Shown here: positions 1-8,005 of the stretch, one piece after another
How the letters are laid out: each line of letters starts with the position of its first letter
Position numbering within the stretch: position 1 is the first letter of the stretch
Assembly (NCBI GenBank): GCA_024403235.1
Contig: JAKSSF010000002.1
Location: 1-64,000, forward strand
Direction: 5' to 3'
Origin: Lachnospiraceae bacterium
GTDB lineage: Bacteria; Bacillota; Clostridia; Lachnospirales; Lachnospiraceae
Length of the DNA: 64,000 nucleotides
Program-made: the position numbers and the translations under genes
Notes under the pieces: model-generated
What the model saw: only the letters and a program-made list of their open reading frames with translations
Told to the model about the DNA's origin: nothing
Databases searched by the model: none

Positions 1-2
1 AT

Positions 3-644
3 AAGTTCAAAAGAACGGATAAACTTATTCCAACGATTACATATCTTCTTTATGCAGGTGAGGATGATTGGGATGGACCCACAAAGCTTTCGGATATGCT
101 GGATATGAAGCATCTTCCTCAAAGCATAAAAAGAGCAATACAAGATTACAAAATACAACTGATTGACATTCACAAGCTTAACGAAGAAGATATCAGTAAA
201 CTAAAAACAGATTTACATTATGTGTTTGATTTAATACGAGTGTCGAAGGATGCAAAGAAATTCGAGGAAGTAGTAAAGAATAATCCGGAATATTATGACC
301 ATATGCCGGTGGATGCTTATAACTTAGTATCCGCCTATACAAGTTTTGGAAAAGCGTTCAAAACAGAAACTACGAAGGGAGCAGCAAAAATGTGTAAAGC
401 GATTGATGATTTAATAGAAATGAAATTAGCGGAAGGTAAAATTGAAGGCAAAATTGAAGAATCCAAAGAAAAGAATGATGAAATGAGATCTGCCATAACC
501 GATTCTTTATCTTTATTAGGCAAAATAAGTGAAAAATTACAGGAAACCATAAATAACCAGACAAGTTTTTCTGTTTTAATCAAATGGCTTAAAATCGCCG
601 CTAGAGCAGAATCTATAGAGCAATTTGAGAAAAATATTGTATGA
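3..644 (+). CDS. Rpn-like PD-(D/E)XK nuclease/transposase-related protein, C-terminal part (5' end outside window)
   Basis: The reading frame is already open at the first bases of the window, so the start lies upstream; the Met at 96 is internal. It matches, almost residue for residue, the C-terminal two thirds of the complete paralogue at 3355-4317. Shared blocks are KFKRTDKLIPTITYLLYAG, DLIRVSKDAKKF and a C-terminal SFSVLIKWL...RAESIEQFEKNIV. A Lys/Glu-rich stretch (EGKIEGKIEESKEK) sits before the conserved tail, as is usual in this family. Rpn-family proteins are recombination-promoting nucleases, often amplified in Lachnospiraceae genomes. The nuclease core would be in the missing part, so activity cannot be judged from this window. 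Confidence 0.75.
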   Translation, partial: KFKRTDKLIPTITYLLYAGEDDWDGPTKLSDMLDMKHLPQSIKRAIQDYKIQLIDIHKLNEEDISKLKTDLHYVFDLIRVSKDAKKFEEVVKNNPEYYDHMPVDAYNLVSAYTSFGKAFKTETTKGAAKMCKAIDDLIEMKLAEGKIEGKIEESKEKNDEMRSAITDSLSLLGKISEKLQETINNQTSFSVLIKWLKIAARAESIEQFEKNIV

Positions 645-690
645 TTGTTATAGAATTGCGGCGGTTGTCCGTGGACTAAGCCTAGGGGAG

Positions 691-720
691 TTGGAGGCGT
701 CTGACTCCTTTTTTATTTTC
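691..720 (+). repeat. Short dispersed repeat, copy A (terminator-like)
   Basis: A block of about 28 bases containing GCGTCTGACT followed by C/T and a T-rich run recurs at 8006-8034 with only a few differences. In this copy GGAGT (just upstream) can pair with ACTCC before six T residues, so it may act as a weak terminator behind the Rpn-like gene. The rest of 645-837 shows no convincing gene. Confidence 0.45.
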
Positions 721-837
721 TTTACATCCGGAATGGGCTGGGAACAGATGTACATTAATTGGTACAGGAGATTTAGTAGGATAGCATTATACAACAGTTA
801 TTATGTAGCGCATATGAAAATGGAAGGAGCACAACTA

Positions 838-1009
838 ATGGAAATTAAGAAGATTTATTTTGACATGGATGGGGTATTGGCTGACTTCAGCAGAGGTGTT
901 GAAGAATTATGTGGTCTTCCCTCAGATTGTGATGAGCTTGTGGCGGGACAGGAATTTTGTGTATAAATGCACAAGATGCACTAGATCAACTCAAGGAATT
1001 GGATAAATA
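838..1009 (+). pseudogene. Remnant of a HAD-family 5'-nucleotidase
   Basis: The N-terminal piece MEIKKIYFDMDGVLADFSRG (from ATG 838, behind AAGGAG) is the classic HAD motif I with the catalytic DxDG pair, as in 5'(3')-deoxyribonucleotidase-like proteins. After about 40 residues the frame stops at 966. In another frame, from 963, the peptide INAQDALDQLKELDK ends at a normal stop at 1009 and looks like the extreme C-terminus of the same kind of protein. The middle, about 100 residues with motifs II and III, is missing. I read this as an internal deletion with a frameshift, so it is inactive. The link between the two pieces is inference. Confidence 0.65.
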
Positions 1010-1055
1010 AAATTTGTAGAAAACGCTAATATTGCGGAAGAATACATAAAAAGCT

Positions 1056-1775
1056 ATGTCGAAAAAGAAGAAAAAGAAATCATGCAAGAAGATTGCCATT
1101 GTCATTGTAGCAGTGGCAATTTTCCCAATAAGTATATTTTTTCATACAAGATGGAAAATATTTGAAGTAGAGAAACGAAAATATAATTTCACAATCCCTA
1201 TTTATTCTGGAAAACCCTATACCGAGATCCATGATAACCTTCCTTTTTTCGAGGAATCGGATTATCAATTAGAGACATTTGAAAGTTATTCCCCATTGGA
1301 TATTTGGGGTAGGTGTGGTGAGGCCTATGCCTGCATTTCAAAGGAACTGATGCCGGACAGTAAGCGAGAACCCATAGGAGATATCAAACCTACCGGATGG
1401 AATCAGAAAAAATATGAGGGAGTTATAAACTCCACACCGCCTTACTTATACAATCGTTGCCATTTGATTGCCTATTGCTTAACAGGAGAGAATTCCAATG
1501 AAAGAAACCTAATTACCGGTACCAGATATATGAATGTGGAAGGAATGCTTTCATTTGAGGAACAGGTTGCAAAGTATTTAGACAAAAATGATGCCCATGT
1601 TTTGTACCGTGTCACACCGGTCTTTCAAGGGAAAAATTTATTGGCGAGTGGCGTGTTGATAGAAGCGTATTCGGTGGAGGACAGTGGAGCGGGTATCTGC
1701 TTTTGTGTATACTGCTTCAATGTGCAGCCGGGAGTAGAGATTGATTATAGGACAGGGGAAAGTCTTAAAAGATAG
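1056..1775 (+). CDS. Membrane-anchored DNA/RNA non-specific endonuclease (EndA/NucA-like)
   Basis: A Lys-rich start and a single hydrophobic segment at about residues 12-30 suggest a signal anchor, with the nuclease outside the cell. The core has the beta-beta-alpha-metal signature N133-R-C-H136, then G-E-N-S-N-E-R-N151 and ITGTRYMN. H136 is the expected general base and N151 the expected metal ligand. The family consensus is DRGH; the NRCH form seems normal in the clostridial branch, so it is not by itself a defect. Related proteins act in DNA uptake or scavenging of extracellular nucleic acid. The RBS is weak and distant (GCGGAAGA near 1034), so the start is only probable. It is a stand-alone gene. 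Confidence 0.8.
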   Translation: MSKKKKKKSCKKIAIVIVAVAIFPISIFFHTRWKIFEVEKRKYNFTIPIYSGKPYTEIHDNLPFFEESDYQLETFESYSPLDIWGRCGEAYACISKELMPDSKREPIGDIKPTGWNQKKYEGVINSTPPYLYNRCHLIAYCLTGENSNERNLITGTRYMNVEGMLSFEEQVAKYLDKNDAHVLYRVTPVFQGKNLLASGVLIEAYSVEDSGAGICFCVYCFNVQPGVEIDYRTGESLKR

Positions 1776-1804
1776 ATTTGTAAACTATGGAGAAAGGAAA
1801 CAAC

Positions 1805-2230
1805 ATGCTAAAAGATGTAATAATAAAATACTATTTCGAACAAAATTATAATTGCGCAGAAACTATTTTGAGAGCTGGAAATGATTATTACAATCTAGGT
1901 CTCCATGACTATGATATGAAATTGGTTGGTGCCTTTGGAGGTGGTATTCAATGTGGTAATACATGTGGTGCTATACTGAGTGCAGCAAGTCTTCTATCCA
2001 TGAAATATATAGAGAGCAAGGCGCATGAGAGCGCTGATATTAAGTCCCTTGGGATGAGCCTAATTAGAAAATTTAATAGTAAATATGGTTCGACTTTGTG
2101 TAAGGATATCAAACCTCAATCTTTTAAACCGGAATACAGGTGTCAGCTAACTGTAGAAACTGCATGTGATATTTTAGAAGAAGTAATTAACGAATTTGAA
2201 GCCGGAAAAAATAGAATATTGGATAAATAA
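1805..2230 (+). CDS. C-GCAxxG-C-C family redox-type protein
   Basis: The protein (141 aa) carries the family pattern: NYNCAE near the N-terminus, then GAFGGGIQCGNTCGAILSA, and later Cys residues in STLCKD and YRCQL. The name reflects this spacing of Cys and Gly. Members are thought to be redox or metal-cluster proteins and some are selenoproteins; here all positions are ordinary Cys codons. ATG 1805 is chosen over ATG 1787 because AGAAAGGA sits 6 bases before it. The biochemical role is not known. It lies 29 bases after the nuclease gene but has no obvious functional link to it. Confidence 0.8.
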   Translation: MLKDVIIKYYFEQNYNCAETILRAGNDYYNLGLHDYDMKLVGAFGGGIQCGNTCGAILSAASLLSMKYIESKAHESADIKSLGMSLIRKFNSKYGSTLCKDIKPQSFKPEYRCQLTVETACDILEEVINEFEAGKNRILDK

Positions 2231-2257
2231 TATTTCTACAAGAAAGCGCGAATAGAT

Positions 2258-2698
2258 ATGAAAGAATATAAATTTTATGGTTGGCAGACAGCAGATGTTC
2301 CTGCAGTGAATGAAGAATATAAAGAGATCAAAAACCCAAGACAGCTGTATGATTTGTTATCAGAAATCTGGTGTGCTGATACCTGTGCACCAAGAATGAG
2401 AGATGATTGGTCTAAAGAGAATATAACACTGGGACAATGTTCAATTACAGCTTTTCTTGCACAGGATATTTTCGGTGGAGAAGTATATGGAATCTTAAGA
2501 AGTGGCGGAAATTATCACTGCTACAATGTGGTTGGTGATTGTGTATTTGATCTTACGAGTGAGCAGTTCAAAGATGAAATATTGTCATATGAGAATAATC
2601 CAATCCAGAGCCGTGAGATTCATTTTGGAAAAGAAGAGAAGCGGCTTAGATATGAATATCTGAGAGAAGAGTTGAAGAAAGTAATTCGTGGAAGATAA
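2258..2698 (+). CDS. YunG-like protein (possible papain-fold Cys-His-Asp protein)
   Basis: The centre shows GQC61SITAFLAQDIFGG, then GGNYH87CYN and FD98LTSEQF. This order of Cys, His and Asp, with GQC and DLT surroundings, matches YunG-type proteins and resembles transglutaminase/NlpC-like folds. I infer a possible thiol hydrolase or transferase, but no substrate is known. At 146 aa the length is typical. No signal peptide is visible, so it should be cytosolic. It stands between two other single accessory genes. Confidence 0.6.
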   Translation: MKEYKFYGWQTADVPAVNEEYKEIKNPRQLYDLLSEIWCADTCAPRMRDDWSKENITLGQCSITAFLAQDIFGGEVYGILRSGGNYHCYNVVGDCVFDLTSEQFKDEILSYENNPIQSREIHFGKEEKRLRYEYLREELKKVIRGR

Positions 2699-2729
2699 TT
2701 CAAAGATTTGCGGATGAGTAGGTGATGAC

Positions 2730-3071
2730 ATGAATATACAGATATTTGGTACGAAGAAGTGCAATGATACGAAAAAGGTAGAGCGTTTTTTCAAGGAACG
2801 AGGCATAAAGTATCAGTTTATTGATATGAAAGAAAAGGGAATGAGTAAAGGGGAGTTTACATCAGTTGCCCAGGCTAATGGTGGTATGGAAAACATGATT
2901 AACTGGGATGGTAAAGACCAGAATACTCTTGCACTGATTAGGTATATTGCCGAGGAAGACAAACTAGAGAAGATTTTGGAAAATCCTTCTGTAATAAAGA
3001 CGCCAGTTGTGCGAAATGGAAAACAGTCTACTCTGGGATATCAGCCTGAGGTTTGGAAGGGATGGAACTAG
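2730..3071 (+). CDS. ArsC/Spx-family protein
   Basis: A 113-aa thioredoxin-fold protein starting NIQIFGTKKCNDTKKVERFFKERGIKYQFIDMK, the usual beginning of the arsenate reductase ArsC/Spx/YffB family. Only one Cys is in the N-terminal motif (KKC-N-D-T), as in ArsC-like members and unlike the CxxC of Spx. The end reads TPVVRNGKQ...LGYQPEVWKGW, with the family's cis-Pro region and a basic residue. It may be a reductase or a regulator; there is no ars gene beside it. The last 25 bases of this gene recur as a scar at 9458-9482. Confidence 0.8.
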   Translation: MNIQIFGTKKCNDTKKVERFFKERGIKYQFIDMKEKGMSKGEFTSVAQANGGMENMINWDGKDQNTLALIRYIAEEDKLEKILENPSVIKTPVVRNGKQSTLGYQPEVWKGWN

Positions 3072-3180
3072 GATACCCTACTGCATAACTGCTTATGGTT
3101 ATAGGACTGGAGAAAGCAATTTGGCGAAGTGAGTTGTTTGTCCTCAGTACAACCATCAGTTCTACTTGACGTATTTATTA

Positions 3181-3209
3181 TTGACAAAAACAAGTCTAAA
3201 GTTTATCAT
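3181..3209 (+). promoter_or_regulatory. Promoter for the complete Rpn-like gene
   Basis: TTGACA (3181-3186) and TATCAT (3204-3209) are separated by 17 bases. This is the best promoter in the 283-base gap 3072-3354, which otherwise holds no gene that I can see. The hairpin at 3320-3341 lies in the expected leader. Confidence 0.55.
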
Positions 3210-3319
3210 AATACCAAGCAAAATATTTCAACCATTTCTATTAAGACTAGCCCGTAAGGGTTTCTATTATCTTAGTATATCTTGAAATCTTGCTTAAATT
3301 ACCCAATACAATCGAATAA

Positions 3320-3341
3320 GCAGGAGTCAGGATACTCCTGC
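3320..3341 (+). repeat. Perfect inverted repeat in the leader of the Rpn-like gene
   Basis: GCAGGAGT (3320-3327) and ACTCCTGC (3334-3341) are exact inverted copies around a 6-base loop. The hairpin ends about six bases before the AAGGAG ribosome-binding site of the gene at 3355, so it could affect translation or mark an element end. It has no U-run and is not a terminator. Confidence 0.6.
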
Positions 3342-3354
3342 GGAAAAGGAGAAA

Positions 3355-4317
3355 ATGGTGGAAAAAGACATCAAATGGAAGGACTATCTGAAGGACCCCT
3401 TCAGGTATGCCGACTTCATCAATGCCTTTGGCTTTGATGGAGAACAAATTGTGTCAGCAGCGGATATTACATTTTGTGATACTGCAAATACTGACGGAAC
3501 CAGCAGAGATTTATGCGGTGATATATCTCTTGGATTTCAGAGTGTAATCATTGGAGTTGAAAATCAGGAAAACATGGATTATTCCTATCCGGTGAGGGAA
3601 ATGGGATACACCTACAAGACGTATGATGATCAGGTAAAGGTGATAAAAGCATTTAACAGGAATAATCCCCAAGCTTTAGATGACAGAGAGTACTTGTATA
3701 AGTTCAAAAGAACGGATAAACTTATTCCAACGATTACATATCTTCTTTATGCCGGAGAGGATGATTGGGACGGTCCGACAAAACTTTCGGATATGTTGGA
3801 TATAGATGGGCTCCCGGAAAAACTGAGAAAAGCTTTGCAGGATTATGAAGTGCAACTCATAGACATTCATAAGCTGACCGAAGAAGATATTAACAAATTA
3901 AAAACAGATTTGCAGTATGTATTTGATTTAATACGAGTATCGAAGGATGCAAAGAAATTCCAGGAAGTAGTGCAGAATAATCCGGAATATTATGACCGTA
4001 TGCCGGAGGATGCCTATAACCTGATATCCGCATATACAAGTTTTGGAAAAGTGTTAAAAATAGAAATTGTAGAAGGAGAAGTAAAAATGTGTAAAGCGAT
4101 TGATGATTTAATAGAGCAAAAATTAGAAGAAGGAAAAATGGAAGGTGCTCAGGAAATGCGAACTGCTATCACCAATACATTATCTTTATTAGGCAAAATA
4201 AGCGAAAACCTACAGGCGACTATCAATAACCAAACCAGTTTTTCTGTTTTAATCAAATGGCTACAAATTGCCACTAGAGCAGAGTCTATAGAGCAATTTG
4301 AGAAAAACATTGTATGA
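3355..4317 (+). CDS. Rpn-like PD-(D/E)XK nuclease/transposase-related protein, complete copy
   Basis: A 320-aa protein with AAGGAG before the start. Residues from about 40 carry D-I-T, then LCGDISLGFQSVIIGVENQ, which fits the degenerate PD-(D/E)XK core with E-x-Q in place of E-x-K seen in Rpn/transposase-31-like proteins. PVREMGYTYKTYDDQ follows, another family hallmark. The C-terminal half is helical and ends with a short EEGKMEGAQE-type region and a conserved tail. The gene is a paralogue of the one cut at the left edge and the source of the tail at 8984-9064. Rpn proteins promote recombination in E. coli; no inverted repeats were found that would make this a classical transposon. Confidence 0.75.
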   Translation: MVEKDIKWKDYLKDPFRYADFINAFGFDGEQIVSAADITFCDTANTDGTSRDLCGDISLGFQSVIIGVENQENMDYSYPVREMGYTYKTYDDQVKVIKAFNRNNPQALDDREYLYKFKRTDKLIPTITYLLYAGEDDWDGPTKLSDMLDIDGLPEKLRKALQDYEVQLIDIHKLTEEDINKLKTDLQYVFDLIRVSKDAKKFQEVVQNNPEYYDRMPEDAYNLISAYTSFGKVLKIEIVEGEVKMCKAIDDLIEQKLEEGKMEGAQEMRTAITNTLSLLGKISENLQATINNQTSFSVLIKWLQIATRAESIEQFEKNIV

Positions 4318-4344
4318 ATTGTAAAAAGAACATTTTGCATTCAA

Positions 4345-4375
4345 GGTCGCCTCTGTGGCGACTTTGTTTTTTTAT
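4345..4375 (+). terminator. Rho-independent terminator after the Rpn-like gene
   Basis: GGTCGCC and GGCGACT pair around a short TCTGT loop, followed by a T-rich run (TTGTTTTTTT). Confidence 0.8.
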
Positions 4376-4421
4376 AGATCTGATATACTGAATTCATCAT
4401 AATAAAGGGGGAATTTATTGT

Positions 4422-5459
4422 ATGAATAAGAATATTTGGTTAGATGGAATGATGGGCTTAGTTGTAGGAGATGCATTAGGTGTTCCGGTGCAGTTTATGG
4501 GACGAAAGGAGATACGAAACAGAAAAGAAGGTCCCGTTACCGGAATGGAATCCGGCGGTGTTTATAATATGCCAAAAGGAACCTGGTCAGATGATAGCTC
4601 TATGGCTCTTGCAACCCTTTCCAGTATTTTAGACAAAGGAGAGGCGGATCCGGGAGATATTATGCTGCAGTTTGTAAAGTGGGAGCTAAAAGGAGAGTAC
4701 ACGCCTTACGGGGAAGCATTTGATGAAGGAAATACCTGCAGCAATGCGATTTATGATTTCGTGAAATTTCCAGATATTACTAAATGTGGTGCTACAGGAG
4801 AACATGCCAACGGAAATGGTGCTCTAATGCGGATTTTACCGGTATGTCTTCATTATTTTGATAAGCAGTTAGTCGTAACAAAAGATGCAATTGGCAAAAT
4901 TCATACTATTGCTGGATTAACCCACAACCACTTACGAAGCAAGATTTGCTGCGGTATGTACTATTTTCTGGTAAAAAGCATTATTGATAATAATGTTAAA
5001 TATGAGGAAAGAAAAGAGCATTGGGATTCTTTACCGGAAGGAGATTATGGATACCCACCGACCAAACCTTCCCTGTTAGAAGTTTTACAATATGGCATCT
5101 TTAAGGGCTGGAATTACTATAAAAGCGATATCAAAAATCTGACAGAACTTGCCTATCTAGGAAGAATAAAGGATTTATCTAGTTTCCAAAATGAACCGGA
5201 AGAAACTATTAAAACCACAGGCTATGTAATTGATACCTTTGAAGCAGCTATTTGGTGCCTTATCAACACCAATTCCTACAAAGACTGTATGTTAAAAGCA
5301 GTGAATTTGGGCGATGATACAGATACTGTTGCTGCAATTGCAGGTGGTCTTGCAGGACTATATTATGGCTATGAGACGATTCCGGAAGAATGGCTATGCG
5401 AAATTCCTAAGAGAAAATGGATAGAAGACCTTTGTGAAAAAGCTAGTGAAGGAACCTGA
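4422..5459 (+). CDS. ADP-ribosylglycohydrolase family protein
   Basis: The 345-aa protein matches the DraG/ADP-ribosyl hydrolase family. The di-metal and substrate motifs are visible: G16-D-A-L-G-V-P, G53-T-W-S-D-D-S-S, GNGALMRILP and L296-GDDTDTVAAIAGGLAG. In this family the Asp residues of the first, second and last motifs hold two Mg ions, and the enzyme removes ADP-ribose from protein or nucleic acid. An AAAGGGGG ribosome-binding site precedes ATG 4422. No ADP-ribosyltransferase lies next to it, so its target is unknown. It is directly followed in the same frame by a fragment of an unrelated gene at 5463. Confidence 0.88.
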   Translation: MNKNIWLDGMMGLVVGDALGVPVQFMGRKEIRNRKEGPVTGMESGGVYNMPKGTWSDDSSMALATLSSILDKGEADPGDIMLQFVKWELKGEYTPYGEAFDEGNTCSNAIYDFVKFPDITKCGATGEHANGNGALMRILPVCLHYFDKQLVVTKDAIGKIHTIAGLTHNHLRSKICCGMYYFLVKSIIDNNVKYEERKEHWDSLPEGDYGYPPTKPSLLEVLQYGIFKGWNYYKSDIKNLTELAYLGRIKDLSSFQNEPEETIKTTGYVIDTFEAAIWCLINTNSYKDCMLKAVNLGDDTDTVAAIAGGLAGLYYGYETIPEEWLCEIPKRKWIEDLCEKASEGT

Positions 5460-5462
5460 AAG

Positions 5463-5717
5463 GCCATAAAAGAGATGGGATGTATCTTACAAATCAATGC
5501 TTACAGTATTGTAAATGAGAAAAAAGAGTCCATTAAGAAACTAGCGAATCAGCTATTGGATGAAAAAATGGTTGACATAATTGGCTCGGACAGCCACAGA
5601 ACGACCCATAGACCGCCTCAAATTCTAAGCGGTGTAAAGGAAATATACAATCGTTTTGATAAAGAATATGCAGATGCTATCTGTTTTCAGAATGTCAAAC
5701 GCCTATTCAATTTATAG
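5463..5717 (+). pseudogene. C-terminal fragment of a CpsB/YwqE-type PHP tyrosine phosphatase
   Basis: The fragment reads AIKEMGCILQINAYS..., IIGSDSHRTTHRPP and a final helix, matching the last third of the Mn-dependent PHP-domain protein-tyrosine phosphatases that control capsule synthesis. D-S-H in GSDSH would be metal ligands; the earlier HxH motif is absent. The homologous frame begins right after the stop of the ADP-ribosylglycohydrolase (5457-5459). No capsule genes are near. An internal ATG at 5475 exists, but a protein made from it would lack most of the active site. Confidence 0.75.
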
Positions 5718-5761
5718 TATTTTTATCCTATTTAAATGCATATATTTGACATTTACACGAT

Positions 5762-5857
5762 AAGTCAAACGATAAAACTTTGAAAAAGCATATAGCTGAA
5801 AATGATAAGCAATTACAGGAGATAAAAACTTTATATAAAGAAAAGAATAAAAAATAA
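5762..5857 (+). pseudogene. Possible C-terminal tail of a lost coiled-coil gene
   Basis: From about 5762 a frame reads KSNDKTLKKHIAENDKQLQE and ends KEKNKK with a stop at 5857. Its charged, helical composition looks coding, but there is no start or upstream homologous part. It could be the tail of a mobilisation or other helical protein. This is a weak call. Confidence 0.3.
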
Positions 5858-5920
5858 TTCATTGTTATTTTAATAAGTATTCTTCGCAATTGCTGGAATA
5901 TTTACAGAATAAGAAAAATA

Positions 5921-6002
5921 TCAATTATAATTGAATATCTTTCCGCAAAATATCAAAAGAGATTGATAATTGGCTGAAAAACAATTATAATTAGCGGAAA
6001 GA
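5921..6002 (+). repeat. Nested palindromes upstream of the HTH-AAA gene
   Basis: A perfect 14-base palindrome, TCAATTATAATTGA, lies at 5921-5934. Just after it, TCTTTCCGC (5938-5946) and GCGGAAAGA (5994-6002) form 9-base arms. Inside them ATAATTG (5966-5972) and CAATTAT (5982-5988) form a second stem that reuses the palindrome core. The block ends 22 bases before ATG 6025. It could be an operator for the HTH domain encoded by that gene, or a structured leader. Confidence 0.55.
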
Positions 6003-6024
6003 AGACGCTGAAATTGGAGGAGCT

Positions 6025-7890
6025 ATGAAAACTTGTAAGGAAATGGCATCCATTTGGAATGTTGCAGAACGTACGATTACAACTTTTTGTAAAACAGGAA
6101 AAATTCCAGGAGCTATAAAGGTTGGAAAGAGTTGGCAAATTCCTGATGATGCGGAGAAACCCGCTGATGGAAGGATTTCATCTGGAAAATATATTAAAAA
6201 ATCTACAGAATTGAAATCACTGCCTATAGGTATTTCTGATTATGTACGAGCACAGTCAGAGTATTACTATGTAGATAAAACCTTGCTTGTTAAAGAATTC
6301 CTTGACCAAAAGCCGTTGGTTTCGTTGTTTACAAGACCAAGAAGATTTGGAAAAACATTAAATATGGATATGCTCAGAGTATTTTTTGAAATATCAGAGG
6401 AAGATACTTCTAAATACTTTAGAGATAAGGATATTTGGAAATGCGGCAAGAAATATCGTTCGCACCAAGGAATTTATCCGGTTGTATTTCTTACATTTAA
6501 GGATGTAAAGTTTGATACCTGGGAGGCAACAATAGATAAAATTAGAAGTCTTCTCCAAGAAGAATATGGAAGACACCAAGTACTTTTGCAAAGCGATAAA
6601 CTTTCGAAATATGAAAAAGATTATTTTTCAAAGATTCTTGAATCCTCCGAAAACGAAGTTGAGCTTGCAGCATCTCTTGAAAAGTTATCTAAAATGTTAG
6701 CGGTTCATTATAATAAAGCGCCAATCATTATTATTGATGAATATGATACACCTATTCAGGAAGGTTATTCCAAAGATTTCTATGATGAAATAATTGGATT
6801 TATGAGAAATTTCTTTTCCGGAGCATTCAAAGATAATAGGTATATATCCTATGGATTTTTGACAGGCATTCTTCGAATTGCTCAAGAAAGCATATTTTGC
6901 GGATTAAATAATCTAACCGTAAATTCTGTGATGGATGAAGCATATGATAATTATTTTGGATTTACTAAAGAAGAAGTAACACAGATGCTTGATTATTATG
7001 GCGTATCTAATAAGGAAAATGAACTGAAGGATTGGTATGATGGGTATTTGTTTGGTAGTAAAGAAATTTATAATCCTTGGTCTGTAATCAATTATATTTC
7101 AAAGGGGTGTGTTCCACAGGCTTATTGGGTAAACACAGGGAAAAATGAAATATTAGAGGATGTGTTAAAAGTGGCCACAGATGATATCGTGGAAAGATTG
7201 CATTCTTTGTTGCAAGGGGAAAAGGTAGTGGCAAAGATTGACCAGAATGTTGTATACAGATCGCTTTCCGAAAATCCTGCTAACATCTACAGTTTATTGT
7301 TAGTCGCCGGTTATTTGAAGACGCCAAAGAAAGAATTGCAGGCGGACGGTTCTTATTTGTGTGAAGTTTCTATTCCAAATAGAGAAATTGCGGCTGTGTA
7401 TAAGAGTGAAATATTGTCGCATTTGCTGCAGATTGGAGTTATTACAAGTACAACTGCCAATAAGATAGCGGAAAGTCTTTACGCAAATGATTATAAGAAG
7501 CTGCAGAAAGCTATTGCTGAATATATAGATAAAGCCATTAGTTTCTATGATGCCGGAACAGAGGGCTTCTATCATGGATTGGTTCTTGGCTTGATTGCTT
7601 TGATGGATAATCAATATAAGATTAAGTCAAACAGAGAGTCCGGAGATGGTAGATATGATATTGGTTTAATTCCAAGAAAAAGAACATATCCTGGAATTAT
7701 TATGGAGTTAAAATGGAAAAAGAATTTGAGTGAAGATGTGCTTTCAGAACTTGCAAATGAAGCATTAGAACAAATTGATGAGAAAAAATATGATGCCGAA
7801 ATGAAAGAGGATGGTGTTCGAGATATTCTAAAATATGGCATTGCATTTTCTGGAAAAAATGTGGAGATTGCAGTTTCAGAATATTGTTAA
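6025..7890 (+). CDS. HTH domain fused to AAA-ATPase-like and PD-(D/E)XK nuclease domains
   Basis: Residues 1-50 form a MerR/excisionase-like helix-turn-helix (MASIWNVAERTITTFCKTGKI...VGKSWQIP). From about residue 67 comes the AAA-ATPase-like family of clostridia and Bacteroidetes: LPIGISDYV, then R104-P-R-R-F-G-K110-T as Walker A and IIIID238-E239-YD as Walker B. The C-terminus has D545-I-G-L and E561-L-K563, the D...ExK core of a PD-(D/E)XK nuclease. Such proteins are common, often in many copies, and are suspected of roles in mobile-element or defence biology; function is not established. The RBS GGAGG precedes ATG 6025. The HTH suggests DNA binding and perhaps self-regulation through the palindromes upstream. 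Confidence 0.82.
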   Translation: MKTCKEMASIWNVAERTITTFCKTGKIPGAIKVGKSWQIPDDAEKPADGRISSGKYIKKSTELKSLPIGISDYVRAQSEYYYVDKTLLVKEFLDQKPLVSLFTRPRRFGKTLNMDMLRVFFEISEEDTSKYFRDKDIWKCGKKYRSHQGIYPVVFLTFKDVKFDTWEATIDKIRSLLQEEYGRHQVLLQSDKLSKYEKDYFSKILESSENEVELAASLEKLSKMLAVHYNKAPIIIIDEYDTPIQEGYSKDFYDEIIGFMRNFFSGAFKDNRYISYGFLTGILRIAQESIFCGLNNLTVNSVMDEAYDNYFGFTKEEVTQMLDYYGVSNKENELKDWYDGYLFGSKEIYNPWSVINYISKGCVPQAYWVNTGKNEILEDVLKVATDDIVERLHSLLQGEKVVAKIDQNVVYRSLSENPANIYSLLLVAGYLKTPKKELQADGSYLCEVSIPNREIAAVYKSEILSHLLQIGVITSTTANKIAESLYANDYKKLQKAIAEYIDKAISFYDAGTEGFYHGLVLGLIALMDNQYKIKSNRESGDGRYDIGLIPRKRTYPGIIMELKWKKNLSEDVLSELANEALEQIDEKKYDAEMKEDGVRDILKYGIAFSGKNVEIAVSEYC

Positions 7891-7903
7891 ATTGGTAAGT
7901 CGA

Positions 7904-7944
7904 AGAGAGTCGTGCTGTGAAAAACGCATGGCTCTTTTTCTTTG
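7904..7944 (+). terminator. Rho-independent terminator after the HTH-AAA gene
   Basis: AGAGAGTCGTGC (7904-7915) pairs over 12 positions, including a few G-U pairs, with 7926-7937, with T-rich sequence after the stem. Confidence 0.75.
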
Positions 7945-8005
7945 ACACACACTAAAACAGTGGGCTTTCTCGCTCAAACGGGAATCTCGGATTGCAATTC
8001 ATCAG

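Noticed and set aside
625..966. A continuous 113-codon frame starting before the HAD motif
   Set aside because: The first 70 residues overlap the Rpn-like end and a terminator-like repeat and look non-coding; only the part from 838 has family sequence, and it is truncated.
1805..2230. Selenoprotein version of the C-GCAxxG-C-C protein
   Set aside because: All expected positions are Cys codons and there is no in-frame TGA.
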